A model generated the notes under the pieces. The model did no database searches and was not told where the DNA came from. It saw only the letters and a program-made list of their open reading frames with translations. Both the position numbers and the translations under genes were made by a program. Shown one piece after another: positions 23,481 through 31,568 of a stretch of DNA of 46,482 bases; within the stretch, counting starts at the first letter, position 1, and each line of letters starts with the position of its first letter. Source of the stretch: Flavicella sp042091695 (lineage in GTDB: Bacteria; Bacteroidota; Bacteroidia; Flavobacteriales; Flavobacteriaceae); the NCBI GenBank assembly GCA_042091695.1, contig JBELHA010000020.1:1-46482 (forward strand), in the 5' to 3' direction.

Positions 23481-25577
23481 TTAGTACAATAAAGCTCTAT
23501 TGTCAGTTACCTCTGAAATATCTTTTAATGAATTGTACAACTGACTTGAAAGCTTTGATTGATTGTCAGTAGCCAAAGAAGCTCTTGAACCTTCATAGTT
23601 AGGCAAAGTTGTCGGTAATTCTTTTTTAGTTGTCACAACTGCAAATACTCCTTTATTTCCATTTACTGTATTGATTACAGTGTTTAGTTTTGCAGCGTAA
23701 ATTGCTCCTACAACCGCAGGTTCAGTACCTACTCCAGAAATAGTTGGCGCTCCCATTGTTACATTGGCAAAAGAAGCAACACTCACTTTCGAAGCAGCAG
23801 CAATAGCAGGTAAATCATCACCTGTCATTTTTGCAGCGATCAAAGCAGCTTTCTTTTCTTTCAATAATATAGGCTTCACTTTGCTTGCAGCAGCAGAAAC
23901 AGACACCAAACCTTTATCAGATTTATTGGTAACCACAACTACAGCATATCCTTTTTCTAAATCAAAACGCTTTACAGCTTTTATAGCAGTTTCATTATCA
24001 AAAGCCCATCTAACAACTCCTCTATTTTTACCCAAAGCTCCAACAGCATCATCCATTTCTTTCACTCCTACCAAAGGGCGCGCAATATAATTGTTCTCTT
24101 TTGCTAAAACATCGATATTCTTTCCTAGTGAGATTTCATAAGCCAAAGTTTCTGCCTGTTCAAAAATCGTATTTTCAGTAGCTTCCGAGGCATCTATTTT
24201 TTTAGCTATAGTTGCTAACTTTACTACTTTTTGGACATTTTTCTGATCTTCAATTTTAATTACATGAAAGCCAAAAGTCGTTTTTACAACACCAATATCT
24301 CCTTTAGAATTCTCAAAAGAGTAATCTCTAAATTCAGGCACCATTGCATTGTATGTAAACCAACCTAAATCTCCACCTTTAGAGGCGTTTGATTTGTCTA
24401 CAGAAATAGTTTTTGCAAGATCAGCAAATTTTGAACTTCTCTTAGTTACTACTTTCAAAATACTATCAGCCAATTGTTCAGCTTGAGCTTCTGTTCGAGT
24501 TACTGTTGCATCAGCTGCTCTTGAACCTGCAAAAGAAATCAATATATGACTTGCTTTTACTGAATCTGGCATTTTTGAAGAAGCAACTATCTTAGACAAA
24601 CGTAAGTGATTTTGAAATTTGTAAGGACCTACAACATTTCCTATGGCTGCAGAAAAAGCATCGTCAGCAATTACTGTTGGCAAATTATTTTTATACACAA
24701 AATTAGCGTCTACAGGAATATCAGTACCATTGTCTTCAATAAATTCTTCAACTGTTTCCGTCTTGACAAAAGCAGGAACGATAAAGTTCAAATCGTCTTT
24801 GATGGCAGCTTCATCTTCAGCAGATGCTTTTATATCAAATGTAACGTAGCTAATATCTCTAGTAGCATCCGTCTCATAGTCACTAGCGTGATCTTTTACA
24901 TAGCTAGCTACTTCATCAGAAGTAATCGACACTAAGCTGTCATTGATAGAGTTATAAGGAACATATACATATTTTCCAGAAAGTTTGGTCTGGTTTTCTA
25001 AGTAAGTTCTTTCTCCTTCTTTTAAAGAAGCGCCAACACCTAACTTTACCAATTGCGAATACGCAGCTCTTTCTAAATTACTAGCAACACTTCTTTCAGT
25101 TTGTAACCAGTTCAACCATGCATTGTTTGCTTGGTCTTTTGAATTTTCTTTTAAATCAGCTAAGTAATTTTTCAACTTCTCTTCGTCAAAAAGACCGATT
25201 TCGTTCTTGAACAATTCCGCATTCTTGATAGATGGTATTTCAACGATAGCATCCCAAACGTCTTTCTCTCCAACAACAATTCCAGATTCTACTAATTGTG
25301 ATTTGAATATTTTTTCACTTAAAATAGAGTTCCAAACAGCATTTACAGCTTGCATTTCAGTAACACCATTTCCTGCATTTGATTTATAAGCTTCTACTTG
25401 TGTAGTAAATTCTTTTCTACTTATTTGTTCTCCATTTACTTCTCCTACAGAATTTACTTTGCTCGAGTTAAAAAAGTCTAAAATATCTTTAGGACTTGCT
25501 ACAAAAGAAAATAACGCTAAACCGATAATTACGATTAAAAACATTGAGCGCTCTCTAATTTTTGATAAAATTGCCAT
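23481..25577 (-). CDS. PpiD/SurA-like periplasmic prolyl isomerase chaperone
   Basis: 698 aa. It is anchored by one N-terminal membrane segment (MFLIVIIGLALFSFVA, ~12-27) with the bulk in the periplasm. An N-terminal SurA-type chaperone domain (~38-240, with VNGEQISRKEFTTQVEAYK) is followed by a parvulin domain at ~340-452: KASHILISF, FADLAKTISVDKSNASKGGDLGWF, MVPEFRDYSF and FGFHVIKIEDQK. A second, weaker region follows. It resembles PpiD more than SurA because of the uncleaved anchor and size. Likely role: folding of envelope proteins. It is separated from the CNNM gene by 137 bases with no clear promoter match, and ends in a strong terminator. Confidence 0.9.
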   Translation of the reverse strand: MAILSKIRERSMFLIVIIGLALFSFVASPKDILDFFNSSKVNSVGEVNGEQISRKEFTTQVEAYKSNAGNGVTEMQAVNAVWNSILSEKIFKSQLVESGIVVGEKDVWDAIVEIPSIKNAELFKNEIGLFDEEKLKNYLADLKENSKDQANNAWLNWLQTERSVASNLERAAYSQLVKLGVGASLKEGERTYLENQTKLSGKYVYVPYNSINDSLVSITSDEVASYVKDHASDYETDATRDISYVTFDIKASAEDEAAIKDDLNFIVPAFVKTETVEEFIEDNGTDIPVDANFVYKNNLPTVIADDAFSAAIGNVVGPYKFQNHLRLSKIVASSKMPDSVKASHILISFAGSRAADATVTRTEAQAEQLADSILKVVTKRSSKFADLAKTISVDKSNASKGGDLGWFTYNAMVPEFRDYSFENSKGDIGVVKTTFGFHVIKIEDQKNVQKVVKLATIAKKIDASEATENTIFEQAETLAYEISLGKNIDVLAKENNYIARPLVGVKEMDDAVGALGKNRGVVRWAFDNETAIKAVKRFDLEKGYAVVVVTNKSDKGLVSVSAAASKVKPILLKEKKAALIAAKMTGDDLPAIAAASKVSVASFANVTMGAPTISGVGTEPAVVGAIYAAKLNTVINTVNGNKGVFAVVTTKKELPTTLPNYEGSRASLATDNQSKLSSQLYNSLKDISEVTDNRALLY

Positions 25578-25714
25578 GAATTTTTTTTTAAATATTATAT
25601 GATAATGTGCGAAAATACAATTAAGTATTTAATAAAAAAAGACCAAAAGGTTTTAATTAGAAAGTTTTAACAACTTGAAATAAAAAGATAGAATAGCACT
25701 ATAACTTAAGCTTT

Positions 25715-26986
25715 CTAGGCTTCTAAAACACGAAGAATAACAAGCTCAATTTTAGAAGAAGTTACTTTTAAAACTTCTATTTCCATGTTTAGTATACTTA
25801 AAACATCTCCTTTTGATGGTATGCTTTCTGTATGATCTAAAATAAAACCTCCTAGCGTCTCATAGCTTTCATCGGTAGGAATATTAAAGTCATAGGTTTC
25901 GTTCAAATAGTCAATCTCTAAACGAGCAGACAACTTAAAAGAATGTGTATCTATTTGCTCATCCAAGAGTACTATTGAATCGTGTTCGTCCTCAATTTCT
26001 CCAAATATTTCTTCGATAACATCTTCGACCGTTATGATTCCAGAAGTCCCTCCATATTCATCCAAAACAAGTGCTATACTTTTTCGTTTCTTTGTAAGAA
26101 CAGACAGTACATCGTTGATACCGATAGTTTCAGGAACAATCTCGACAGGCATTAATATAGACTTGATACTTTTGGGTTTGGAAAACAAATCGTACACACG
26201 AACATAGCCGATTACATCGTCTAAAGACGACTTGTAAACAATAATTTTTGAAAGACCAGACTCTATAAATAACTTGCTAAGATCTTCAAGTTTATCGTGC
26301 ATGTCTACTGCAATAATCTCCGTCCTAGGAACCATAATTTCTCTTGCTTTGACTTTGTGAAAATCAAGTGCATTTTGAAAAATTTGTATTTCAGAGTCCA
26401 ATTGTTTTTTATCTTCATTAGTGTCAATTTGCTCTGAGATATAGTCTCCTAGTTCTTTTTTACTGAACTCTGTTTGGGTTTCTTCTCCTTCTGTATTGAA
26501 AAATACCTGCAGGAAAAAATCTGAAATAAAACTTATAAAATCTGAAATAAAATAAAAGAGGAGATAGAAAAAATAGGCAGGAAACACAAACAACTTTAAT
26601 GTTTCGTTTGCATAGATTCTAAAGATTGCCTTGGGTAAAAACTCTGCTGTTATTAAAATCACAATAGTAGAAAGTGATGTTTGTATTAATAAAGCTGAAA
26701 AATCGTTGAGCAGACTCTCAGGAAATAGAGGCAGCAGTAAAGAGACCAATACCTTCCCCATATAATAACTATAAATAACTAGAGATATATTATTTCCTAC
26801 AAGCATCGTCGTGATGAACTTTGAGGACTTTTCAGTGAGTTTACCCAATACCACAAACGCATAGCCTTCTCTTTTCTTTTCGAGTTCGATATGCAATTTG
26901 TTTGCAGAAACAAAAGCGATCTCCATCCCTGAGAAAAAAGCGGAAAATAAAATACTGAGTAAAATGATCAATAGGTCAAATTCCAT
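25715..26986 (-). CDS. CNNM/CorC (HlyC) family membrane protein with CBS pair
   Basis: 423 aa from the ATG at 26986; a GTG six bases upstream is possible. The N-terminal DUF21/CNNM domain (~1-170) has four hydrophobic stretches and begins FDLLIILLSILFSAFFSGMEIAFVSANK, the conserved membrane start. A CBS pair follows (~200-325, with VKAREIMVPRTEIIAVD and SIALVLDEYGGTSGIITVEDVIEEIFGEIEDEHD). A CorC_HlyC domain closes (~345-423). Family members are linked to Mg2+ or Co2+ efflux. GldE of gliding bacteria is also in this family, but gldD is not beside this gene, so I do not use that name. It follows the 59-aa gene by 12 bases. Confidence 0.9.
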   Translation of the reverse strand: MEFDLLIILLSILFSAFFSGMEIAFVSANKLHIELEKKREGYAFVVLGKLTEKSSKFITTMLVGNNISLVIYSYYMGKVLVSLLLPLFPESLLNDFSALLIQTSLSTIVILITAEFLPKAIFRIYANETLKLFVFPAYFFYLLFYFISDFISFISDFFLQVFFNTEGEETQTEFSKKELGDYISEQIDTNEDKKQLDSEIQIFQNALDFHKVKAREIMVPRTEIIAVDMHDKLEDLSKLFIESGLSKIIVYKSSLDDVIGYVRVYDLFSKPKSIKSILMPVEIVPETIGINDVLSVLTKKRKSIALVLDEYGGTSGIITVEDVIEEIFGEIEDEHDSIVLLDEQIDTHSFKLSARLEIDYLNETYDFNIPTDESYETLGGFILDHTESIPSKGDVLSILNMEIEVLKVTSSKIELVILRVLEA

Positions 26987-26998
26987 AGTCACTGTTCA

Positions 26999-27178
26999 TT
27001 AAGAACGTTTTTTTCGAAACCTTCTTTTAAAGAAAAACATAAAAGTGGCCAATATACCGAGTCCAATTCGTAAAACTGCGATCTCTGTTCCTTCCTGAAA
27101 GCTCAAGCAACCATCAATGATAAAAATCAATCCTACAACTAGGTACCCTATTTCTATATATTTTGAAAATGCATTCAT
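26999..27178 (-). CDS. Small two-helix membrane protein, 59 aa
   Basis: ATG at 27178 and TAA at 26999. The protein begins MNAFSKYIEIGYLVVGLIFI and ends FFFKRRFRKKRS. It has two predicted membrane helices (~9-25 and ~36-51) joined by a short acidic loop (QEGTE) and a strongly basic C-terminus that should stay in the cytoplasm. It sits 2 bases after the stop of lptC and 12 bases before the CNNM start, so it must be translated as part of this operon. I recognise no named family. The position hints at a partner of one of its membrane or LPS-transport neighbours. Confidence 0.8.
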   Translation of the reverse strand: MNAFSKYIEIGYLVVGLIFIIDGCLSFQEGTEIAVLRIGLGILATFMFFFKRRFRKKRS

Positions 27179-27180
27179 AT

Positions 27181-27756
27181 CTATTCTTTTTCTTTGATGT
27201 TAAGATTTCCTGTTACTTTTTTCAATACCCACTCACTAAGATTTTCTTTAGACTCAAAACCAACACCAAAAACAGTGTCTTTATCTACAGTTAGCACAAA
27301 GGGTTTTTCAGTAAAGAAGTATTTAGATTTTTGATCCCAATACAATTGAGAGGTTTCGAGTTTTGACTTTTCAGTATGATTGAAAACAACCACATTACCG
27401 ATCAATTCGGAAACAGAAGTCTTGGAAAACGAAATTGCATAATTTCCAGTTACTGTAGTAGAGTCCAAACCGTTTTTACTGATGGTTACTAATTCTACTC
27501 CTTTTGGAAATTCTGAATATGGGTGTTTTTTTCTATTTGAAAAATCAAGTAGTAAAGGAGTGTTCAAACGAAAAACAATATTTCCAGAGTCTTTATATAC
27601 ATGAAATACATTTTCAGATTCACCAATAGGTAAATTTTTATCTGCTAGAAAATCATTGACCTCTTTGACACTGTTTTCACAAGAAAAAAACATTGCTGCC
27701 AAAGAAATGACAACAATGTTTTTTAAGTTACTTTTAATGTGTTTTAATAGTTTCAA
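27181..27756 (-). CDS. lptC: LptC-like LPS transport lipoprotein
   Basis: 191 aa. Lipoprotein signal ending AMFFSC with Cys at 26 (E. coli LptC keeps an uncleaved helix instead). The body is a beta-jelly-roll of the LptC/LptA kind: LDFSNRKKHPYSEFPKGVELVTIS, SELIGNVVVFNHTEKSKLETSQLYWDQKSKYFFTE and DTVFGVGFESKENLSEW, which corresponds to the usual GxGFxSNxxLxxW end of the family. LptC receives lipopolysaccharide from the inner-membrane transporter LptBFG. The gene lies 32 bases after the TPR gene and 2 bases before the small membrane gene. Confidence 0.88.
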   Translation of the reverse strand: MKLLKHIKSNLKNIVVISLAAMFFSCENSVKEVNDFLADKNLPIGESENVFHVYKDSGNIVFRLNTPLLLDFSNRKKHPYSEFPKGVELVTISKNGLDSTTVTGNYAISFSKTSVSELIGNVVVFNHTEKSKLETSQLYWDQKSKYFFTEKPFVLTVDKDTVFGVGFESKENLSEWVLKKVTGNLNIKEKE

Positions 27757-27788
27757 TATTGAAAATATAATTGGTTTGTAGGGTAAAA

Positions 27789-29141
27789 TTAAGGAATTTT
27801 AACCGTAACTCCTATCCAACACCCTACTTTGTAAGGAGCACCAGACTGCACACCTTCAGTAAAAATAGCTTTTTTATCAGGAGCAGATGCTTTGTAACTC
27901 TTGATGTATTTTTCTGCTTTACTTCTGTGAATTGGATCTACAGCTGCTGCTTTTCTTGCCATATCTAAGGCTGCAACATATACCATTCTTTTTTGGAATT
28001 CAGAAGTACCACAACTGTTAGCACTTGAGGCATACATTCTCGCGATTAACAAGTAGGCTTTCCCCATACTTCTTTGATTATTGATTGCCTGTAAAGCGTA
28101 CTTTCTAGCTTCAGACTTACGTCCTTTCTTCTCCATAATTGATGCAATCTTGAACAAGTACTTTGCTTTTTTGAAAGCATCTGTTTCCTCGCCTACAGCT
28201 TTTAAGAAGTATTCTTGCGCTTTGGTCATTTCGTTGTTCTTCATCAACATACCTGCATAAAAAACATAGGCTTCTGGAGAACCGTCAACATTTACATAAG
28301 TCTCTACCAATTTGTCGTACAATGCATCTTCCGTACATTCTTTTTTGTACATCATGTTTACAGCACTCTTCAACCATGCAGCATTCGATTTATTAGCCTC
28401 ATAATCTTCTGTATACAAAGGAATCAATCTTTCACAAGTAGACAAATCAGTGATAATTTTATCCAAACCACCTACAACTTGCCCCATTGCTTTTGTATTG
28501 TTCTCATAAGCTTTTACTAATTTTTGCTCTTTAGAAGACAATACATTTCCTGCATCTTCTTTTTTATGGTACTTGTCCAATTTAGTCGCATAGTAGTTTA
28601 ACTTACTCTCCACTCCTTTTACCAATACATCGTAGGTATCGAAAATGAACTGAACATTTGTATCTTTATTTCTTTCCGTTAACATTTTAAAGAAACGAAA
28701 CATAGACTTCACTCCCATTTTTGAAGGATCTACATCGTATGATTTTTTCAACGTAGCAAAAACCTTCTCATTGTCATACTTATTGTCTACCATAAAAGTA
28801 GCATAGTCACTATAGACTTTTGCTAAATCTTGTGGGTAGTTTTTAATTCTTTGCTCGTAAACTCTTTCAACCAAAGCAACTGCAGCTGGCTTATCAGCGT
28901 CAGATGCATTTTTCAATCGGTGTTTTGCGATTGTTGTACCTAATTTGTAAATATTTACTGATAATTTTGGAGAGTTATCTAAACACCAGATCCAATTTTC
29001 ATAAGCTGATTCATAATTTTTAGACTTGTAATCTCCTTTAAAGAGGTTGTATTTTATCATCGCCTCTTGGTTTCCTGTATCTTGGGCAGATACCGAAAAG
29101 CTAAACAATAAACACGCTATAATAATTGCAAATTTCTTCAT
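27789..29141 (-). CDS. Periplasmic TPR-type protein
   Basis: 450 aa. Signal peptide MKKFAIIIACLLFSFSVSAQ, then helical pairs through most of the length that look like degenerate tetratricopeptide repeats: YESAYENWIWCLDNSP near the start; SPEAYVFYAGMLMKNNEMTKAQEYFLKAV and KARKYALQAINN-type pairs near the end; and MARKAAAVDPIHRSKAEKYI. The last ~35 residues (KVGCWIGVTVKIP) are non-helical. It may be a scaffold in the periplasm; the partner is unknown. It is co-directional with the outer-membrane barrel upstream (19-base gap) and lptC downstream. Confidence 0.8.
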   Translation of the reverse strand: MKKFAIIIACLLFSFSVSAQDTGNQEAMIKYNLFKGDYKSKNYESAYENWIWCLDNSPKLSVNIYKLGTTIAKHRLKNASDADKPAAVALVERVYEQRIKNYPQDLAKVYSDYATFMVDNKYDNEKVFATLKKSYDVDPSKMGVKSMFRFFKMLTERNKDTNVQFIFDTYDVLVKGVESKLNYYATKLDKYHKKEDAGNVLSSKEQKLVKAYENNTKAMGQVVGGLDKIITDLSTCERLIPLYTEDYEANKSNAAWLKSAVNMMYKKECTEDALYDKLVETYVNVDGSPEAYVFYAGMLMKNNEMTKAQEYFLKAVGEETDAFKKAKYLFKIASIMEKKGRKSEARKYALQAINNQRSMGKAYLLIARMYASSANSCGTSEFQKRMVYVAALDMARKAAAVDPIHRSKAEKYIKSYKASAPDKKAIFTEGVQSGAPYKVGCWIGVTVKIP

Positions 29142-29160
29142 TTCTTACTCTATTAACTAA

Positions 29161-30366
29161 TTAATTTATTTTTCTCTTATTAAACCACTTATCACCTAGC
29201 GATACTCCAATGCGTATATTGAAATACTTTTCTTCAACAGTGTTAGATGTTATTTCTCCTTTGACTCCGTAATCAACTCCTAGATTTAAACTTGTCAATC
29301 CTTTTCCTAATGGTAAACTTATACCAAAAGACATGCCAAGATCTTTTATTTCCGTATTTGCTACAAGCAACCCAGTGTTTTCATACTTTAAACCTGCACG
29401 ATACGTTACCCTTTGAAAATAGCTTGTCAATGAATTGAACTTAGGTGTGTAGTACCCGCCCAAAGAAATACGTTGGTAATCGCCATAGTCAACACCATTT
29501 GTGATATAATCTGTTGCTACACCTTCAAAAACAGTAGCTGTATTAGCACTATATTCTATACTAGACTGCCAAACACTGCGCTTTCCATAAGCAATTGCTA
29601 AAGTTGTATTTGATGCATTTGTAAGTTGTCCTGTTACACCATCTGGGTTGAATATATTTACTTCTTTAAGATCAATAGTATGCTCAAGCTCATGTGTGAA
29701 ACCAAAACTCACTATTTTATTAGAGAGGATTTGCGTTTCATAATGGGCACCAATTTTTGTCATCATTCCATCTACAGACAAATCTGTTTGTAAGCGTGTA
29801 TCAAAAATCAGACCTTCTTCCCTATCCGTTACAATATGTGATATATTTCCAAAAATAAAAGAAGTTTGAATCCCTAAAGAAAATCCTTTAAAAAGCTCAT
29901 ATCCACCACCGATATAAAAACTACTAGTACCACCTGTTCCTTCATACGTATCTACAAAATCTGGGTTTGTATTATCTGTCAAAGCATAACCTACACCTGT
30001 ATTTGATCTTACTCCTAGGAACATTCCTCCTTTATTCCCCAAAGGAATCCCTAAATTAAGGTAAGACAATGACAAACTACTACCTTCTTGATTCACGTTT
30101 GCATCACTGACGGTTGATTTGTTACTCAAAACTCCTAGAGAATAATTTGTAAATCTCAAAGATGATAAAGTTGCTGGATTACTCATACCCAAACGTATAG
30201 GATCAGAAATAGCAGCACCTACTCCTCCCATAGAAGATTCCTCTACTGTCTTTGAAAGAAAGCTTGTTCCGATTCCAAAAAATGAATAGGGAGAGGATTG
30301 TTGCTTCTGAGCCAAAAGGCCCAATGTATTTAGCAGCGCTAAAAACAGGATTGTTTTCTGTTTCAT
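29161..30366 (-). CDS. Outer-membrane beta-barrel protein
   Basis: 401 aa. Signal peptide MKQKTILFLALLNTLGLLAQ, then SSPYSFFGIGTSFLSKTVEESSMGGVGAAISDPIRLGMSNPATLSSLRFTNYS. This opening (a SMGG segment and an NPA motif) is like distant FadL/OmpP1 relatives found in Bacteroidota. Alternating strands follow (for example YFQRVTYRAGLKYENTGL and LTSLNLGVDYGVKGEI). It ends in a barrel strand FNIRIGVSLGDKWF plus a basic tail. Substrate unknown. The start overlaps the stop of coaX by 4 bases (ATGA), so translation is coupled. Confidence 0.8.
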   Translation of the reverse strand: MKQKTILFLALLNTLGLLAQKQQSSPYSFFGIGTSFLSKTVEESSMGGVGAAISDPIRLGMSNPATLSSLRFTNYSLGVLSNKSTVSDANVNQEGSSLSLSYLNLGIPLGNKGGMFLGVRSNTGVGYALTDNTNPDFVDTYEGTGGTSSFYIGGGYELFKGFSLGIQTSFIFGNISHIVTDREEGLIFDTRLQTDLSVDGMMTKIGAHYETQILSNKIVSFGFTHELEHTIDLKEVNIFNPDGVTGQLTNASNTTLAIAYGKRSVWQSSIEYSANTATVFEGVATDYITNGVDYGDYQRISLGGYYTPKFNSLTSYFQRVTYRAGLKYENTGLLVANTEIKDLGMSFGISLPLGKGLTSLNLGVDYGVKGEITSNTVEEKYFNIRIGVSLGDKWFNKRKIN

Positions 30367-31094
30367 TCGTGTATGTTGTATTTTAAAATAGTGTTCAAAC
30401 CCTCTAAGAGGAAATTTGAATGCGCAAATATGCTATTTTTTAATCTTTTAGACAAATAAATAAGGTCTCCTCCTGTTAAAACTACTGTTAAATCGGAATA
30501 CTCCTGCTTGTAAGAAGTTATAACACCGTCTATTTCATGCTGTATGCCATTTACAACTCCAGAATGCATGCTAGATGCTGTATCGACTCCGGTAATGGTC
30601 TCGGGAGTTTCTACAGACAAATCGGGGAGTTTTGCTGTAAATTTAGACAACGCTTTGTAACGCATTCGAATACCCGGAGAAATGGCACCCCCTAAATATT
30701 GATTTTTAGCATTGATAAAATCAAATGTAATACAAGTTCCCATATCAACAACCAATACATTTTGATAAGAAAACAAGGAAGAAGCTGCACTTACTAAAGC
30801 AATGCGATCTACCCCCAAAGTTTTTGGACTTGCATATAAATTCTCAAAAGGAACTTTGGTCGTATTAGAGAGTGATAAAAAAGGGATCGTAGCAGGTATC
30901 AAAACTTTAATTTCATTTTCAAAAGCGCCTACAGAGGATAAAATAACGTGAGAAATTTTGTGAACTAAAAAAAAAGTTGGCAACACTTCTTCAAGTGTCT
31001 CAAAAGAAACTATAGAAAGATCTGTCAAGGTATCAGACTCGTAAACAGCAACTTTAACATTGGTATTACCCTCGTCTATAATCAAGTTTGTCAT
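30363..31094 (-). CDS. coaX: Type III pantothenate kinase
   Basis: 243 aa. It phosphorylates pantothenate, the first step of coenzyme A synthesis, in the cytoplasm. Signatures: LIIDEGNTNVKVAVYE (phosphate loop; the usual DxGNT is present), GVDRIALVSAA, VVDMGTCITFDFINAKNQYLGGAISPGIRMRYKAL and VVLTGGDLIYL. The ribokinase-like ASKHA fold layout is standard. It appears to be the first gene of the long minus-strand envelope unit (coaX, barrel, TPR, lptC, small protein, CNNM). Confidence 0.95.
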   Translation of the reverse strand: MTNLIIDEGNTNVKVAVYESDTLTDLSIVSFETLEEVLPTFFLVHKISHVILSSVGAFENEIKVLIPATIPFLSLSNTTKVPFENLYASPKTLGVDRIALVSAASSLFSYQNVLVVDMGTCITFDFINAKNQYLGGAISPGIRMRYKALSKFTAKLPDLSVETPETITGVDTASSMHSGVVNGIQHEIDGVITSYKQEYSDLTVVLTGGDLIYLSKRLKNSIFAHSNFLLEGLNTILKYNIHE

Positions 31095-31111
31095 AATCGA
31101 AATTGAATTGT

Positions 31112-31119
31112 CAAAGGTA
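31112..31119 (-). promoter_or_regulatory. Possible coaX -7 element
   Basis: TACCTTTG on the minus strand, 18 bases before the coaX ATG. It matches TAnnTTTG but has no clear TTG at the expected distance. Confidence 0.45.
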
Positions 31120-31143
31120 CAAAACCCTTTTTTTTAAAAAAAG

Positions 31144-31176
31144 TTTGGATATAGATAAAAAATACCTGTATATTTG
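31144..31176 (+). promoter_or_regulatory. tRNA-Phe promoter
   Basis: TTTG (31144-31147), 21 bases, TATATTTG (31169-31176), followed by CAACCGCTTAGA. The -7 element and start region are the same as in promoter P1 before tRNA-Glu/rpsT. Predicted start near 31182. Confidence 0.7.
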
Positions 31177-31220
31177 CAACCGCTTAGACAAAGTGATACG
31201 TTCACCCAATAAGTAGCAAT

Positions 31221-31296
31221 GGTGCCTTAGCTCAGTTGGTAGAGCAATGGACTGAAAATCCATGTGTCCCTGGTTCGATTCCTGGAGGCACCACCA
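31221..31296 (+). tRNA. tRNA-Phe (GAA)
   Basis: GGTGCCTTAGCTCAGTTGGT begins a standard cloverleaf. The anticodon stem ATGGA/TCCAT encloses CTGAAAA (anticodon GAA), the T arm is CCTGGTTCGATTCCTGG and the acceptor strand is AGGCACC plus A. CCA is encoded at 31294-31296, unlike the two tRNA-Glu genes here. Confidence 0.98.
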
Positions 31297-31297
31297 G

Positions 31298-31327
31298 AAA
31301 CCGCAAAGTTTACTTTGCGGTTTTTTT
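31298..31327 (+). terminator. tRNA-Phe terminator
   Basis: AAACCGCAAAGT pairs with ACTTTGCGGTTT around a very short loop, followed by T residues to 31327. It begins directly after the tRNA. Confidence 0.92.
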
Positions 31328-31550
31328 ATTTGTAAAGATAGCTCATCTTGGACGTCTAAGACAATCTCAACACCTAAAAAAAATGCAATAGTAATTACCC
31401 AAACAATTGAACAGAAAACATGCTTTTATAATAAAACCTAGATATTAGCAACTTCTTTCACAGAGACCTACAACACATTGACCCCAAGTGATTTACGCGT
31501 TTTTTAGTGAATTAAACTAAATAAAACCTTAATATATACAATCAACTATT
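31328..31550. other. Spacer before the polysaccharide operon
   Basis: About 220 AT-rich bases between the tRNA-Phe terminator and the operon promoter. I see no gene, repeat or hairpin worth calling. Confidence 0.5.
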
Positions 31551-31558
31551 TATATTTG
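31551..31558 (+). promoter_or_regulatory. -7 element of the polysaccharide operon
   Basis: TATATTTG, matching TAnnTTTG, with TTA where TTG would be expected about 19 bases upstream. The predicted transcription start (~31563-31565) is only about 5 bases before the ATG at 31569, so the first message would be nearly leaderless. Confidence 0.55.
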
Positions 31559-31568
31559 TTAAAAAAAA

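Noticed and set aside
25715..26986. Naming the CNNM/CorC gene gldE
   Set aside because: The family fits, but gldD and the usual gldE neighbours are absent and paralogues are common.
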